DNA from: Actinomyces succiniciruminis
GTDB lineage: Bacteria > Actinomycetota > Actinomycetes > Actinomycetales > Actinomycetaceae
Reading direction: 5' to 3'
Assembly: GCF_900002405.1 (NCBI RefSeq)
Contig: NZ_LK995470.1
Coordinates: 62,001 to 126,000, forward strand
DNA: 64,000 bases
Shown: positions 23,294-31,576 of the stretch, one piece after another
Numbering within the stretch: the stretch's first letter is position 1
Layout: each line of letters begins with the position of its first letter
Translations under genes and position numbers: made by a program
Notes under the pieces: model-generated
The model's database searches: none
Seen by the model: the letters and a program-made list of their open reading frames with translations, nothing else
Told to the model about the DNA's origin: nothing

Positions 23294-23734
23294 ATGCCCG
23301 CTAGGAGTCGTGAAGTTGGAGAGCTTGGGAGCGCTGTCGCTCGGATCTTGGCCGATGCGCGCGATCGGTCTGGTCTCAGTCTTCGGGAGGCTGAAGAGGT
23401 CTCCGGAGTCGGGTTTACGCAGATTCAGAAGATGCTGAAAGGAGCCAAGGTCATCACGCTTGACGAGCTTGGCAGCATCTGCGACGCGCTTGACCTCGAC
23501 CCGGTGGAGGTGCTGCGTGAGGCGCAGAAGATGGTCCGCGAGCGCGAGCGTGCCGAGGTCGTGCAGTTGGGGGAGCGGCGTGCCGATTGGTCGGAGGGGC
23601 TGCCGCCGCTGGAGGAGCTTGCAGCCCAGGTCGAGCCCGGCGCTGACGAGGAGCTGGCGGAGACGACTGGCTGGCGTGCAGATCTCGGCGAGGAGTCCCA
23701 GGACATCCCCTATGGGGAGGACGAGTCGCTCTGA
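23294..23734 (+). CDS. XRE-family prophage repressor (CI-like)
   Basis: A 146-residue protein, first of the plus-strand lysogeny genes. Residues about 13-70 form the helix-turn-helix (LSLREAEEVSGVGFTQIQKML, then TLDELGSICDALDLDPVEVL). The C-terminal half is acidic and lacks a LexA-type peptidase, in keeping with repressors that are inactivated by a partner peptidase. The ImmA-like gene directly downstream would be that partner, as for ImmR/ImmA of ICEBs1. Confidence 0.82.
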   Translation: MPARSREVGELGSAVARILADARDRSGLSLREAEEVSGVGFTQIQKMLKGAKVITLDELGSICDALDLDPVEVLREAQKMVRERERAEVVQLGERRADWSEGLPPLEELAAQVEPGADEELAETTGWRADLGEESQDIPYGEDESL

Positions 23735-23828
23735 GTTGGCGGCGAGCGCACCGCGACCCTGCTTGTAAGTGGGGCGCTACAAGTACGGTCGATATTCGTG
23801 TCTGAGGTCAGGGTTAGCATCCCCGCTC

Positions 23829-24242
23829 ATGAGACCAACGATGGATGCTTTGCTCGACGATGCTGCCGAGCAGGGCATCCTCGTGCAAAGGGCGACTTGC
23901 ATGCCGGCCGGGTTGCGGGGCGCCTACCACCTGGATACGCGAACCATTGTTCTGCGGGCCGGCATGCCTGACCGCCTCGCCGTCCCAACGCTCATGCACG
24001 AGCTCGCGCACGCCTTCCGCGGGGACGACGGCCACCAGGACGGCGCGGTTGAGGCGCACATCAACCGTGCCGTCGCTTGCAGACTCATCACCCCGGATGC
24101 CTACCGCCGCGCTGAGGCCTCGGTGGGTCCGCATCTGGGAGCTCTGGCCGTCGAGCTAGACGTCGCGCGCTGGGTGGTTATCGCATACCAGAGCACCCTG
24201 CGTACGACAAAAGTGGCGCCGCCCGTCTCCCACAGGGAGTGA
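23829..24242 (+). CDS. ImmA/IrrE-like metallopeptidase (anti-repressor type)
   Basis: About 137 residues from the ATG at 23829; an in-frame GTG at 23769 would add twenty. The zinc site LMHELAHAF is followed by an acidic VEAHINRAVACRLI segment, the order seen in ImmA. In ICEBs1-type switches ImmA cleaves the repressor to allow induction, and here it follows the repressor gene. No clear ribosome site fixes the start. The message ends at the strong stem-loop that begins inside its last codons. Confidence 0.78.
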   Translation: MRPTMDALLDDAAEQGILVQRATCMPAGLRGAYHLDTRTIVLRAGMPDRLAVPTLMHELAHAFRGDDGHQDGAVEAHINRAVACRLITPDAYRRAEASVGPHLGALAVELDVARWVVIAYQSTLRTTKVAPPVSHRE

Positions 24243-24253
24243 GGCGGCGCCAC
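24213..24253. terminator. Stem-loop terminator between convergent genes
   Basis: GTGGCGCCGCC (24213-24223) and GGCGGCGCCAC (24243-24253) are perfectly complementary over eleven bases, with a CTCCC/GGGAG pair inside the loop. It overlaps the end of the ImmA-like gene and lies 20 bases before the end of the opposing gene, so it can act in both directions. There is no U-run. Confidence 0.7.
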
Positions 24254-24273
24254 GGTCGATTAAGGGGGAGTGG

Positions 24274-24843
24274 TCAGAGGCGGGAGAGCAGCTCGGCCTT
24301 CTTCGCGGTGAACTCCTCCTCGGTCAGTACGCCGGCGTCTCGCAGGCTCGCCAGCTGCTGGATCTGGGCCATCACGTCCTCGCCGCCGGCGGCGGACGGG
24401 GCGGCGGGCTCCGGGGCTACGCCATAGCCGGCGGCGGGTGCCTGCGTTGGCGCCTGGCCGTACGAGGGGGCCGTGTCCACCGGTGCGAGTGGGACATCGC
24501 CGCGCTGGATCGCCATTACCGTCTCGATCACCTTGTCCGCCAGGCCGTGGCCGACGCGCATCACCAGGTCACCGCCGGAGGTGGTGAACACAACCTCCGT
24601 GTTCAGCCCCTTGCCGCGGCGCTTGCCCACATGGCTGACGGAGGAGATCGGGATGACCTCGCCGTCCTCGCTGCGGCGGATGCCCGTGGCGAGCAGCGAT
24701 GCGCCCATGGTCATGACGCCGAGGGCGGCTTTCGAGCCGGCGCCGAGCCAGCCCTTACGCGACCACACGATGCGGTCGGGGTAGATGGCGACGTCGGCGT
24801 TCTTGCCGGCGATGTGCGACTTGAACTGCATGAGCGGTTCCAC
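24274..24843 (-). CDS. DUF4429/SHOCT-domain protein
   Basis: A 189-residue protein. The GTG at 24843 is chosen because CAGGAGG stands five bases before it; an upstream ATG at 24861 lacks a site. Residues about 5-100 look like the DUF4429/PH-like fold (ADVAIYPDRIVWSRK, VIPISSVSHVGKRRGKGLNTEVVF). A proline/alanine linker follows, and the last 35 residues are a SHOCT domain (ASLRDAGVLTEEEFTAKKAELL). Such proteins occur in actinobacteria and their phages near the immunity region; their function is unknown, though oligomerisation via SHOCT is suspected. Confidence 0.8.
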   Translation of the reverse strand: MEPLMQFKSHIAGKNADVAIYPDRIVWSRKGWLGAGSKAALGVMTMGASLLATGIRRSEDGEVIPISSVSHVGKRRGKGLNTEVVFTTSGGDLVMRVGHGLADKVIETVMAIQRGDVPLAPVDTAPSYGQAPTQAPAAGYGVAPEPAAPSAAGGEDVMAQIQQLASLRDAGVLTEEEFTAKKAELLSRL

Positions 24844-24969
24844 GGGTGCCTCCTGGGGCATGGGGGGGGAGCGGACACGGGCAGGTTACCCGAGACCACG
24901 CCATGCAACCAGGTGCTCAGCAGGGGTCAACCGAGGAGGATGGGGCGAGGCGCGCCGAGCAACGCGGGC

Positions 24970-25374
24970 CTACTCCTGCTTCTCGTTGCTGGGGAACAGG
25001 CTCCGCGTGATGACAGCGACGATACCGAGCGTCTCAACGGTTAGACCAGAGATCATCGCAATCGCGACCGAGTCCGACAGATGAGTGTCGAAGAACAACA
25101 TGATGAAGACCAGGGCGATCGAAGTAACCACGCATGAGCCGGCAACTCTGATCCCGAAGCGGAACAGGATCGGACGAAGCTTATTGAACTGGCGGTCCCG
25201 AACGTCTTTCGGCGATTCGGTCTTGGGGACGTCCTTCTTGGCGAGGCGCCCGGTCCCAGCAGTCACCTCTATATTGATCTCGTCGATGGTCTTATGGCCG
25301 TACCGGTCAAGAAGCTCCTGGACCTTCTGGAGCTGACGAGCAGTAACCTCGGGGGAGTCGTCCGGGTTGGTCAT
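24970..25374 (-). CDS. Two-helix membrane protein coupled to an ImmA-like peptidase
   Basis: A 134-residue protein. The first 70 residues are polar and charged, with a VTARQLQKVQELLDRYG helix, followed by two hydrophobic segments (residues about 73-94 and 100-123) and a short charged tail. The ATG at 25374 overlaps the peptidase stop (ATGA), so the pair is expressed together. Position between integrase and repressor is where phages keep superinfection-exclusion or defence genes. That role is an inference. Confidence 0.68.
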   Translation of the reverse strand: MTNPDDSPEVTARQLQKVQELLDRYGHKTIDEINIEVTAGTGRLAKKDVPKTESPKDVRDRQFNKLRPILFRFGIRVAGSCVVTSIALVFIMLFFDTHLSDSVAIAMISGLTVETLGIVAVITRSLFPSNEKQE

Positions 25375-25877
25375 GCAGCGATGTCTCCGGTCTTGCGGAG
25401 ACGGTCGATGCGCTTGGCTGCCGCAGCCTTCGACACTGCGAAGCGGTCGGCAAGGTATCCCAGAGAGGGATTGGCCATCCAGGCGGCAACGAAAGCATCT
25501 TTCGGCATGAGGAGCTCGCCGGCGAACTCATCCGCGTAGAACTCGTGCAGGTCGTAGTGGTCCGTGCTGCGTAGGTCGGAGAAGGAGAAGTCGTCGTCGT
25601 CGGCGAGGGTGGCACGCTCGACGTAGTGGCCTATCTCGTGGGCCAGGGTGAAGCGCTGACGCTCGTAGGACTCACGCGATTGCAGAAGCACCTCAGGAGC
25701 CTTGCCTGCGTCCTTCGAGATGAACCCGGAGTACTGAGCTTTGAGGGGCTCAACGGAGACCTTCACGCCGAGGGCGCGAGCGAGCTCGAACGGGTCTACC
25801 TCGTTGCCCTCTTTGCCAGCAATAGCCTTCTGATATACGCGCGCTGCATTCCGCGCAGACTCCCACACCAACACCAT
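25371..25877 (-). CDS. ImmA/IrrE-family metallopeptidase with C-terminal HTH-like helix pair
   Basis: A 168-residue protein from the ATG at 25877 (GAGGTG just upstream). The zinc motif is FTLAHEIGHYVE, with the third ligand region DLHEFYADEFAGELLMP further on, exactly as in IrrE/ImmA peptidases. The last 35 residues (LGYLADRFAVSKAAAAKRIDRL) resemble the winged-helix tail found in many family members. It is the second such peptidase in this prophage and is coupled to a membrane protein rather than to a repressor, so its target may differ. Confidence 0.85.
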   Translation of the reverse strand: MVLVWESARNAARVYQKAIAGKEGNEVDPFELARALGVKVSVEPLKAQYSGFISKDAGKAPEVLLQSRESYERQRFTLAHEIGHYVERATLADDDDFSFSDLRSTDHYDLHEFYADEFAGELLMPKDAFVAAWMANPSLGYLADRFAVSKAAAAKRIDRLRKTGDIAA

Positions 25878-25999
25878 GACCACCTCGCTCTCACGTCCCA
25901 CGTCGGCATGCGGGGGGGTGCCCCTTCCTCAAGGCTAGCGCCCCATGGCGTCCCACAGTAGGGTCTATGGCTTGTATTTCATCACTGGGACGCAGAAGG

Positions 26000-27232
26000 T
26001 CATTGGGTGAGCGCCCCGGCGACGGCGTCGAGCGCCTGTGCCTGCACTCCCAGGCTGGGGTGTTGATAGCGGGCCGTCGTCAAAGCCTGCGTCTGTCCCA
26101 GGATCTCCTGCGCGGTCCGCAGCGGCACCCCCGCCTCCAGCAGCAGCGTCGCACACGTGTGACGGGCCGAGTGGAGAGACATCTCCGGCAGTCCCTCCTC
26201 CGCGAGCGCAGCCTTCCAGGCGCCGTAGTCGCGCCGCGGGTCCACCGGGAGGCCAGGCGCGGTCTCGAAGACGAACCGGGTCGGCCGAGCCACCTGGATG
26301 TGCTCCGTGAGCGCGTCCGCGAGCACGGAGGGCAGAGCAACGCGGCGATGGGAACCGACGGTCTTCGGGCGCAGGAGCCAGAGGCCGCCGTGGGCCTGCT
26401 CGGCCTCTAGGCCGTCGGGGATCGGGGCGGTGCGGTCGGGACAGTCGCTGCCGCGCTTCCGCCCGCACGGCCAGCCGCCGCCGTCGGTAGGGCCGCAGCC
26501 GTGCGCCCAGGTGACCCTGCGCAGCTCCCACGCGAGGTCCACCCATGGCGTGCTGCCGTCGCCGTCGGCGAGGTGGAGGTGGTCGAGGGTCATGCCCAGG
26601 GCCTCGCCCTGGCGGACGCCGAGCATGAGGGAGACCATCCAGCGTGCCCGGTCCGTGGTGCGGTGGGCGAGGAATACTCGGGCTTCGTCAGCGGTCATGG
26701 CCCGGGGCGCCCGGATCGGGGCGGGCGGCGCCTTGACCAGGCGGGCGATATTACGAGGGGCGATCTCCTCACGCTCGGCCACCGCGAGCGCCGCCCGCAA
26801 CACCCTGTGGACTTTCGCGGCGGTGCTAGTGGAGGCGCCGGCGGCAGCGATGCGGGCGTGGAGGGTGCGGACGTCGGCGGCGGTGAGCTGGTCGACGCGG
26901 CGGGAGCCGATAGCCGGGTTGATGTGCACACGGATGACCGACCTGTAGTCGGCGGTGGTGGCCGGCTTACGACGGGGCGCAACGTCCTGCTCGATCCACC
27001 GGTCCAGCCACTCCGCGAGGGTCAGCCCCCGGCCGGTGGAGATGTCACCTGTGCGAGCCAGCTCCAGCTGGGCGGCGCGCATCTTGCGGACAGCCTCGGC
27101 CTTGGACTTGGCGCGCACATACTTGCGTCGCCGCTTGCCCGTGACCGGGTCCGGCGGCAGCGGGATCACCGCCGCCCACAATCCGGACGCCTCCTTGTAG
27201 ATGGACCCCTCGCCCTTGCCCCTACCCGCCAT
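26000..27232 (-). CDS. int: Tyrosine integrase
   Basis: A 410-residue phage integrase from the ATG at 27232 (GGAGGG five bases upstream). An arm-binding/AP2-like N-terminus (GSIYKEASGLWAAVI) is followed by a SAM-like core-binding domain (residues about 70-165) and the catalytic domain with Arg207 (GVRQGEA), Lys290 (RPKTVGSHRR), His354-x2-Arg357 (SLHSARHTC) and Tyr389 (TTARYQHPS). The usual second His is Gln380 (LGQTQ). A cysteine-rich insertion (residues about 244-266) lies between boxes I and II. Its 5' end points at the tRNA used for integration. Confidence 0.93.
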   Translation of the reverse strand: MAGRGKGEGSIYKEASGLWAAVIPLPPDPVTGKRRRKYVRAKSKAEAVRKMRAAQLELARTGDISTGRGLTLAEWLDRWIEQDVAPRRKPATTADYRSVIRVHINPAIGSRRVDQLTAADVRTLHARIAAAGASTSTAAKVHRVLRAALAVAEREEIAPRNIARLVKAPPAPIRAPRAMTADEARVFLAHRTTDRARWMVSLMLGVRQGEALGMTLDHLHLADGDGSTPWVDLAWELRRVTWAHGCGPTDGGGWPCGRKRGSDCPDRTAPIPDGLEAEQAHGGLWLLRPKTVGSHRRVALPSVLADALTEHIQVARPTRFVFETAPGLPVDPRRDYGAWKAALAEEGLPEMSLHSARHTCATLLLEAGVPLRTAQEILGQTQALTTARYQHPSLGVQAQALDAVAGALTQ

Positions 27233-27246
27233 GCCAGCCCTCCGTC

Positions 27247-27267
27247 GGTGCAGCCCCAGGTGCAGCC
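27247..27267. repeat. Direct repeats upstream of the integrase gene (candidate arm sites)
   Basis: GGTGCAGCC occurs at 27247-27255 and 27259-27267, twelve bases apart, between the integrase start and the tRNA. Short direct repeats in this place usually bind the integrase N-terminal domain. The assignment is by position only. Confidence 0.5.
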
Positions 27268-27350
27268 ATACCATAGCCGAAATAGACGATATAGAGGGCT
27301 CTAGCGTCGGCGGGGGAGTGACGGTTTCCCGCGCGATGTGAACCTTTCGT

Positions 27351-27426
27351 TGGTGCCCCCGCCCGGACTCGAACCGGGAACCTGCGGATTAGAAGGCCGA
27401 TGCTCTATCCATTGAGCTACGGAGGC
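27351..27426 (-). tRNA. tRNA-Arg (anticodon TCT), phage attachment site
   Basis: Read on the minus strand, GCCTCCG pairs with CGGGGGC in the acceptor stem, GGTTCGAGTCC-type T-arm sequence is present, the loop CTTCTAA gives anticodon TCT, and CCA is encoded at 27353-27351. Two positions of the anticodon stem are mismatched as written. The 3' end faces the integrase gene, as expected when a phage restores the tRNA on integration. The attachment core should be within its 3' half. Confidence 0.93.
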
Positions 27427-27638
27427 TTGCGCTCAGATTACGTCACCGCGGGCACATGTTCCCAGTTCGAGGCCGCCGGTGGCGCCGCCCCCGCTCGGCC
27501 GGCGCCATACCCGCCCGCCCCGACGGCACCGCCCTCGCCCGGCCGGTGCGCGCAACCCCGCCGACCGCTCAGCCCGCCCAAACCCCACAGTGGCGGGTCG
27601 ATACGGGCTTCGCCCCGGCTTCCGCCTAAGGTTGGACC

Positions 27639-29234
27639 ATGGCTTCATCTGCTTCCCCGCTGTCCGCCGGAGAAGACGTCCCCGTCTCTGCGCTCAGCCG
27701 CGCACAGCTCATCGACGTCCTCACCGACACCGTGGGGGACCTTTCCAGCCTCGACCTGAGCCTGAACACCGACGGCGCCGAGGACGCCCGCCGCCTGCGC
27801 GCCGGCCTCATCGCCCAGATCCGCGACCACGTACTGCCACGTCTCGCCGACGCCGACATCCCGGCGATCGTCGTGGTCGGCGGCTCCACCGGCGCCGGCA
27901 AGTCCACCCTGGTCAACTCCGTGCTCGGCCAGGAGGTCTCCGACGCCGGCGTACTGCGCCCCACCACGCGCACCCCGGTTCTGGTGGTCAACCCCGAGGA
28001 CCGCGAATCACTCGCCGACCACCCGATCGCCCAGGTCTGCGTCACCGTCGCCTCCGCCGCGGTCCCCGCCGGCCTGGCCCTCGTGGACGCCTCCGACCTG
28101 GACTCCGTGCAGGAGACCAACCGCGCCCTCGCCGCCCGGCTGCTCGACGCCGCCGACCTGTGGCTGTTCGTCACCACCGCCGCCCGCTACGGCGATCAAA
28201 CCCCCTGGGCCTCCCTGGAGGAGGCGGCCGCCCGGGAAACGCCCATCGGCATCGTCCTGAACCGCGTTCCCGCGAAGGTGCTGGCCGAGGTCCGCCGCGA
28301 CCTGATCGAGCGGCTGGACGCCCTCGGCCTGGCCGAATCCCCCTTCTTCGTTGTCCCCGACGCCGGCCCCCACGAGGGCATGCTGCCGGACGCCTCCGTC
28401 GGCGAGCTGCGCGACTGGCTGCAACTGCTGGCCGGCCGCCACCGCGCTGCCGGGCTCGTGCGCCGCACCGGCCGCGGCGTATGGACCGGCCTGCGTGCCG
28501 ATCTGCTCACCCTCGCCGACGGCGTCGACGCCCAGGACGACGCCGCCGCCCGCCTGGAACAGGCCTCACAGCACCTCCTGGAAGCGCCCAGCGCGGACCT
28601 GCGCGTCGACGTCGAGCGCGGCACCTGCGCGCAGGGCGCCCCCACCACCCGCTGGATCACCCTCGCCTCCTCCGGCGGACCACTGGCCCCGCTCGCACAG
28701 GGCGGCAAACTCCGCTCCGGCTGGTTCGGCCGCACCGGCAAGGCGCGCGCCGCCGCCCTGTCCGCGCTCGCCGACGACGTCCGCGAGTCCGTCGCCTCCC
28801 GCCTGGAGGCGGCCCTCGTAACCGTTCGCGACGACGCCGCCCGCACCTGGCAGGAGGCCGGCGCCTCCGACCGCGCCGGCGAGTTGCTTCCCACCGATGC
28901 CGACGCGACCGCCGTCGTCGACGCCTGGGCCGCAGACCAGACCGCCCGCATCGCCACCCCGCCCAAGGGCCTGACCCCGCAGGGAGCCGGCGACCTGCTG
29001 ATCTCCGCCGCCGCCGGCATTGACGGCGTCCGCGCCGCTGCCAACCGCCTGGGCCTCGGGCAGGCCGTGACCGACGCCAAGACCTCCCTGGCGCAGACCC
29101 TGACCGACGTGCTCGCCGCCGCCGTCCCTGCCGGCGCCGCCCGCGCGCTGGCCCCCGATCCTGCCCTGGCCGCCGCGCTGCGCCTGCGCGCCGGCGAACT
29201 CGCACCGTTCACTCGTCCCGGAGCCACCGCATGA
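27639..29234 (+). CDS. Dynamin-like GTPase, first of a tandem pair
   Basis: A 531-residue P-loop GTPase. The Walker A/G1 motif GGSTGAGKST is at residues 81-90 and a likely base-specificity motif is VLNRVP. The remaining part is helical and alanine-rich, without an obvious membrane helix. Actinobacteria often carry two such genes side by side, one of which has a C-terminal membrane anchor; the pair resembles bacterial dynamins, which remodel or repair membranes. The next gene overlaps it by four bases. The cellular role is inferred. Confidence 0.78.
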   Translation: MASSASPLSAGEDVPVSALSRAQLIDVLTDTVGDLSSLDLSLNTDGAEDARRLRAGLIAQIRDHVLPRLADADIPAIVVVGGSTGAGKSTLVNSVLGQEVSDAGVLRPTTRTPVLVVNPEDRESLADHPIAQVCVTVASAAVPAGLALVDASDLDSVQETNRALAARLLDAADLWLFVTTAARYGDQTPWASLEEAAARETPIGIVLNRVPAKVLAEVRRDLIERLDALGLAESPFFVVPDAGPHEGMLPDASVGELRDWLQLLAGRHRAAGLVRRTGRGVWTGLRADLLTLADGVDAQDDAAARLEQASQHLLEAPSADLRVDVERGTCAQGAPTTRWITLASSGGPLAPLAQGGKLRSGWFGRTGKARAAALSALADDVRESVASRLEAALVTVRDDAARTWQEAGASDRAGELLPTDADATAVVDAWAADQTARIATPPKGLTPQGAGDLLISAAAGIDGVRAAANRLGLGQAVTDAKTSLAQTLTDVLAAAVPAGAARALAPDPALAAALRLRAGELAPFTRPGATA

Positions 29235-30718
29235 CCGCAAACCCGACCACCGCCCCCGCCGGGGAAACCGTGCTCGACGCCGCCCACCTCCAGGCCCGCC
29301 TGGACGGCCTGCGCGCCGCCCTGGACAACTGCCCTACGGAGATACCCGCCTCGCTGTCCCTGCCCGCCCGGGATCAACTGGACGAGGTCGCCGAACGCCT
29401 GGCACTCGGCGTGGATCACACGGTGGTGGCCCTGTTCGGCGGCACCGGCTCCGGCAAGTCCTCCCTGTTCAACGCCCTGACCAGCCTGCAGTTCGCCGAC
29501 GTCGGCGCCCGCCGCCCCACCACCGCTCACGCCACCGCATGCACCTGGGGCGACGACGCCGCGGCCCTGCTCGACTTCCTGGAGGTGGCCGACGAGCGCC
29601 GCATCCGCCGCGAGTCGCTGCTGGACGCCACCGACCAGGACGCCTTCGCCGGCCTGGTGCTGCTGGACGTGCCCGACTACGACTCCGTCAACACCGAGCA
29701 CGCCCTCCAGGTGGACCGGCTGGTGCCTCTCGCGGACCTGCTGGTGTGGGTGGTGGACCCGCAGAAGTACGCCGACGCCGCCCTGCATGAGGGCTACCTG
29801 CGGGGGCTGGGTGCCCGTCAACAGGACATGCTCGTACTCGTCAACCAGGTGGACACCCTGCCCGCCGGCGGCGTAGACACGCTGCTCGCGGACGTGCGCA
29901 GCCTGCTTGCGGCCGACGGCCTGCACGACGTGCAGGTACTGCCGGTCTCCGCGGTGCGCGGGGACAACCTCGGGGCGGTACGTGAGCTGTTCCTGGAGCG
30001 GGTCTCCCGCGAGTCCAACGCCGCCCGCACCGCCTCGGCACGGCTTGACGCCATCGCCATGCGCCTGCGTCCCGCGGCCGCCGCGCGGCCCGTGACCACC
30101 CGCCCCGAACTGGCCGATGCCGCCGTCACCGCGCTCGTGCACGCGTGCGGCGCCCAGGCGGTGGAGGACTCGGTGCGCACCGGCCTGGCCCGCACGTTCC
30201 CGCGCGCCATGGCCCGGCCCGCCCCGCCCGCCCGGGACGCCGTCGCCTCCATTCAGACCACGTGGCTGCGGCGCACCACCGAGGGCCTGCCCGGCGCCTG
30301 GCTGCACAGCGTAGAGAACGCCGTCGCCACCCCCGAGGCCCTTGCCGCCCGCACCGCCGAGGCGGTCGGCAGCGTGCAGCTGCCCCGCCACCGCACGCCG
30401 CTGATCGAACTGGCCTGGTGGGGCGGCACGCTGGCCGCCTTGGTCGCGGCGGTGTGGACGGTTGTCGTGCTGATGCGGGGCGGCGCCGTCGGCGCCGGCC
30501 TGATCGCGCCGGTGACGTTGCTGATCATCGGCCTGGTCGTGGCGATGGCGGCACTGTCCGCACGGCACTCGCGGGCCCGCCGTGAGGCCGATGAGTATGC
30601 CCGTACCGTGCGCGCCAGGCTGGTGTCGGTGGTGGAACGCGACCTCACTCGCCCCGCCGACGGCGTGCTGGCGCGCCACCGTGCGCTCCGCGAGGCCCTC
30701 CGGGTTCCGGGTCGATAG
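29231..30718 (+). CDS. Membrane-anchored dynamin-like GTPase, second of the pair
   Basis: A 495-residue GTPase with G1 GGTGSGKSS at residues 70-78, a G3-like LLDVPDYDS, and G4-like LVNQVDTL. Two hydrophobic segments near residues 395-440 anchor it in the membrane, followed by a short helical tail. Its ATG overlaps the stop of the first GTPase, so they are made together and may form a hetero-oligomer. Resembles the YfjP/dynamin-type GTPases of actinobacteria. Confidence 0.78.
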   Translation: MTANPTTAPAGETVLDAAHLQARLDGLRAALDNCPTEIPASLSLPARDQLDEVAERLALGVDHTVVALFGGTGSGKSSLFNALTSLQFADVGARRPTTAHATACTWGDDAAALLDFLEVADERRIRRESLLDATDQDAFAGLVLLDVPDYDSVNTEHALQVDRLVPLADLLVWVVDPQKYADAALHEGYLRGLGARQQDMLVLVNQVDTLPAGGVDTLLADVRSLLAADGLHDVQVLPVSAVRGDNLGAVRELFLERVSRESNAARTASARLDAIAMRLRPAAAARPVTTRPELADAAVTALVHACGAQAVEDSVRTGLARTFPRAMARPAPPARDAVASIQTTWLRRTTEGLPGAWLHSVENAVATPEALAARTAEAVGSVQLPRHRTPLIELAWWGGTLAALVAAVWTVVVLMRGGAVGAGLIAPVTLLIIGLVVAMAALSARHSRARREADEYARTVRARLVSVVERDLTRPADGVLARHRALREALRVPGR

Positions 30719-30866
30719 CGGTCCGCCGGTGGTCACCGGCGTCCACAGGTACGGCTCGTGCAGGGGGTGCCGCCCCCGCATTCACAGGCCGGTGGCGGCG
30801 CGGGGTGCGGCCGCGGGACCGTTGAGGCAGCCGGCACGGTGCCGGCTTCCAACGCAAGGAGCACCC

Positions 30867-31553
30867 ATGAGCCGTCAACTCGATCTCGTCATCCAAGGCG
30901 TCCTCGGCACCAACCCCGCCGTCACCCGCACCGCCGGCGGGCGCCCCTACTGCTACTTCCGCCTGGCCACCTCCCCGTCCTTCCGCACCGCCGACGGCTG
31001 GCAGGACGGCGACACCATCTGGTTCACCGCCAAGTCCTGGGGTCCACTGGCCGAGAACCTGGGGCGCTCGCTGCACAAGGGCGATCCGGTGGTGCTGGTG
31101 GGCCGCTTCTCCCAGGAGAACTGGTCCAAGGGAACCGAGCAGTTCACCACCAACGTGCTGACCGTCTCCTGCGGCGGACACGATTTGACCCGCGGCGAGT
31201 CGCGCTTCATGCGGATCGTCCACAGCGCGAATACCGCCGAGGCCGGCGACGCCGGTACGGGCGAGGAGTCGGCCGCCACCACCTCCGCCGGCTCGGCCGA
31301 TACCGCCGGCTCCACCGCCGCGGCGGGGATGACGGACGCCGCCGCACCGGCCGCCTCCGCACCGGCCGCTGCCACCTCCGCCGGCTCGGCCGTCACCGGT
31401 GCCGTCGCCGGCCCGGACGAGGTAATCCGCCCCACCGGCCAGAACCCGCCGCCGGTCGGCCCATCCCAGTCGTTTTCCGCCGCCGGCTCCACCAGCGGCC
31501 CCGCCGCCGACGCGTCCTCCTTCGACTACACGCTCGCCGACGAGGACGGGTGA
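30867..31553 (+). CDS. ssb: Single-stranded DNA-binding protein paralogue
   Basis: A 228-residue protein from the ATG at 30867 behind CAAGGAG. Residues about 1-110 form the SSB OB-fold (GVLGTNPAVTRTAGG, YFRLATSP, WFTAKSWGPLAENL, KGDPVVLVGRF). A long alanine/serine/threonine-rich linker follows. The extreme C-terminus, SSFDYTLADEDG, is acidic but does not end in the DDxPF tip by which housekeeping SSB recruits partners, so this is more likely a secondary SSB. It stands alone rather than with rpsF/rpsR. Confidence 0.86.
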   Translation: MSRQLDLVIQGVLGTNPAVTRTAGGRPYCYFRLATSPSFRTADGWQDGDTIWFTAKSWGPLAENLGRSLHKGDPVVLVGRFSQENWSKGTEQFTTNVLTVSCGGHDLTRGESRFMRIVHSANTAEAGDAGTGEESAATTSAGSADTAGSTAAAGMTDAAAPAASAPAAATSAGSAVTGAVAGPDEVIRPTGQNPPPVGPSQSFSAAGSTSGPAADASSFDYTLADEDG

Positions 31554-31576
31554 CCGGCCGCCGCGGCGGCGCCGGC

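Larger units (their letters stand above)
1..27350. mobile_element. Right-hand part of an integrated siphovirus-like prophage
   Basis: The stretch carries a complete morphogenesis order (terminases, portal, head protease, capsid, connectors, tail tube, tail chaperones, start of tape measure), an early replication operon, a divergent repressor switch and a tyrosine integrase that ends next to a tRNA-Arg 3' end. Almost every gene reads leftward. The left boundary, distal tail and lysis genes are not in the window. All required head genes in view look intact, so the element may be functional, but that is inference. The right boundary is taken as the 3' end of the tRNA because the integrase lies directly against it. 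Confidence 0.93.

Noticed and set aside
25965-26546. A 193-codon minus-strand frame within the integrase gene
   Set aside because: It is a shifted frame of the integrase, with Arg/Pro-rich composition; the integrase frame holds all catalytic motifs.
28196-30781. An 861-codon minus-strand frame opposite the two GTPase genes
   Set aside because: Gly/Arg/His-rich composition without domains and fully antisense to two genes with intact GTPase motifs.
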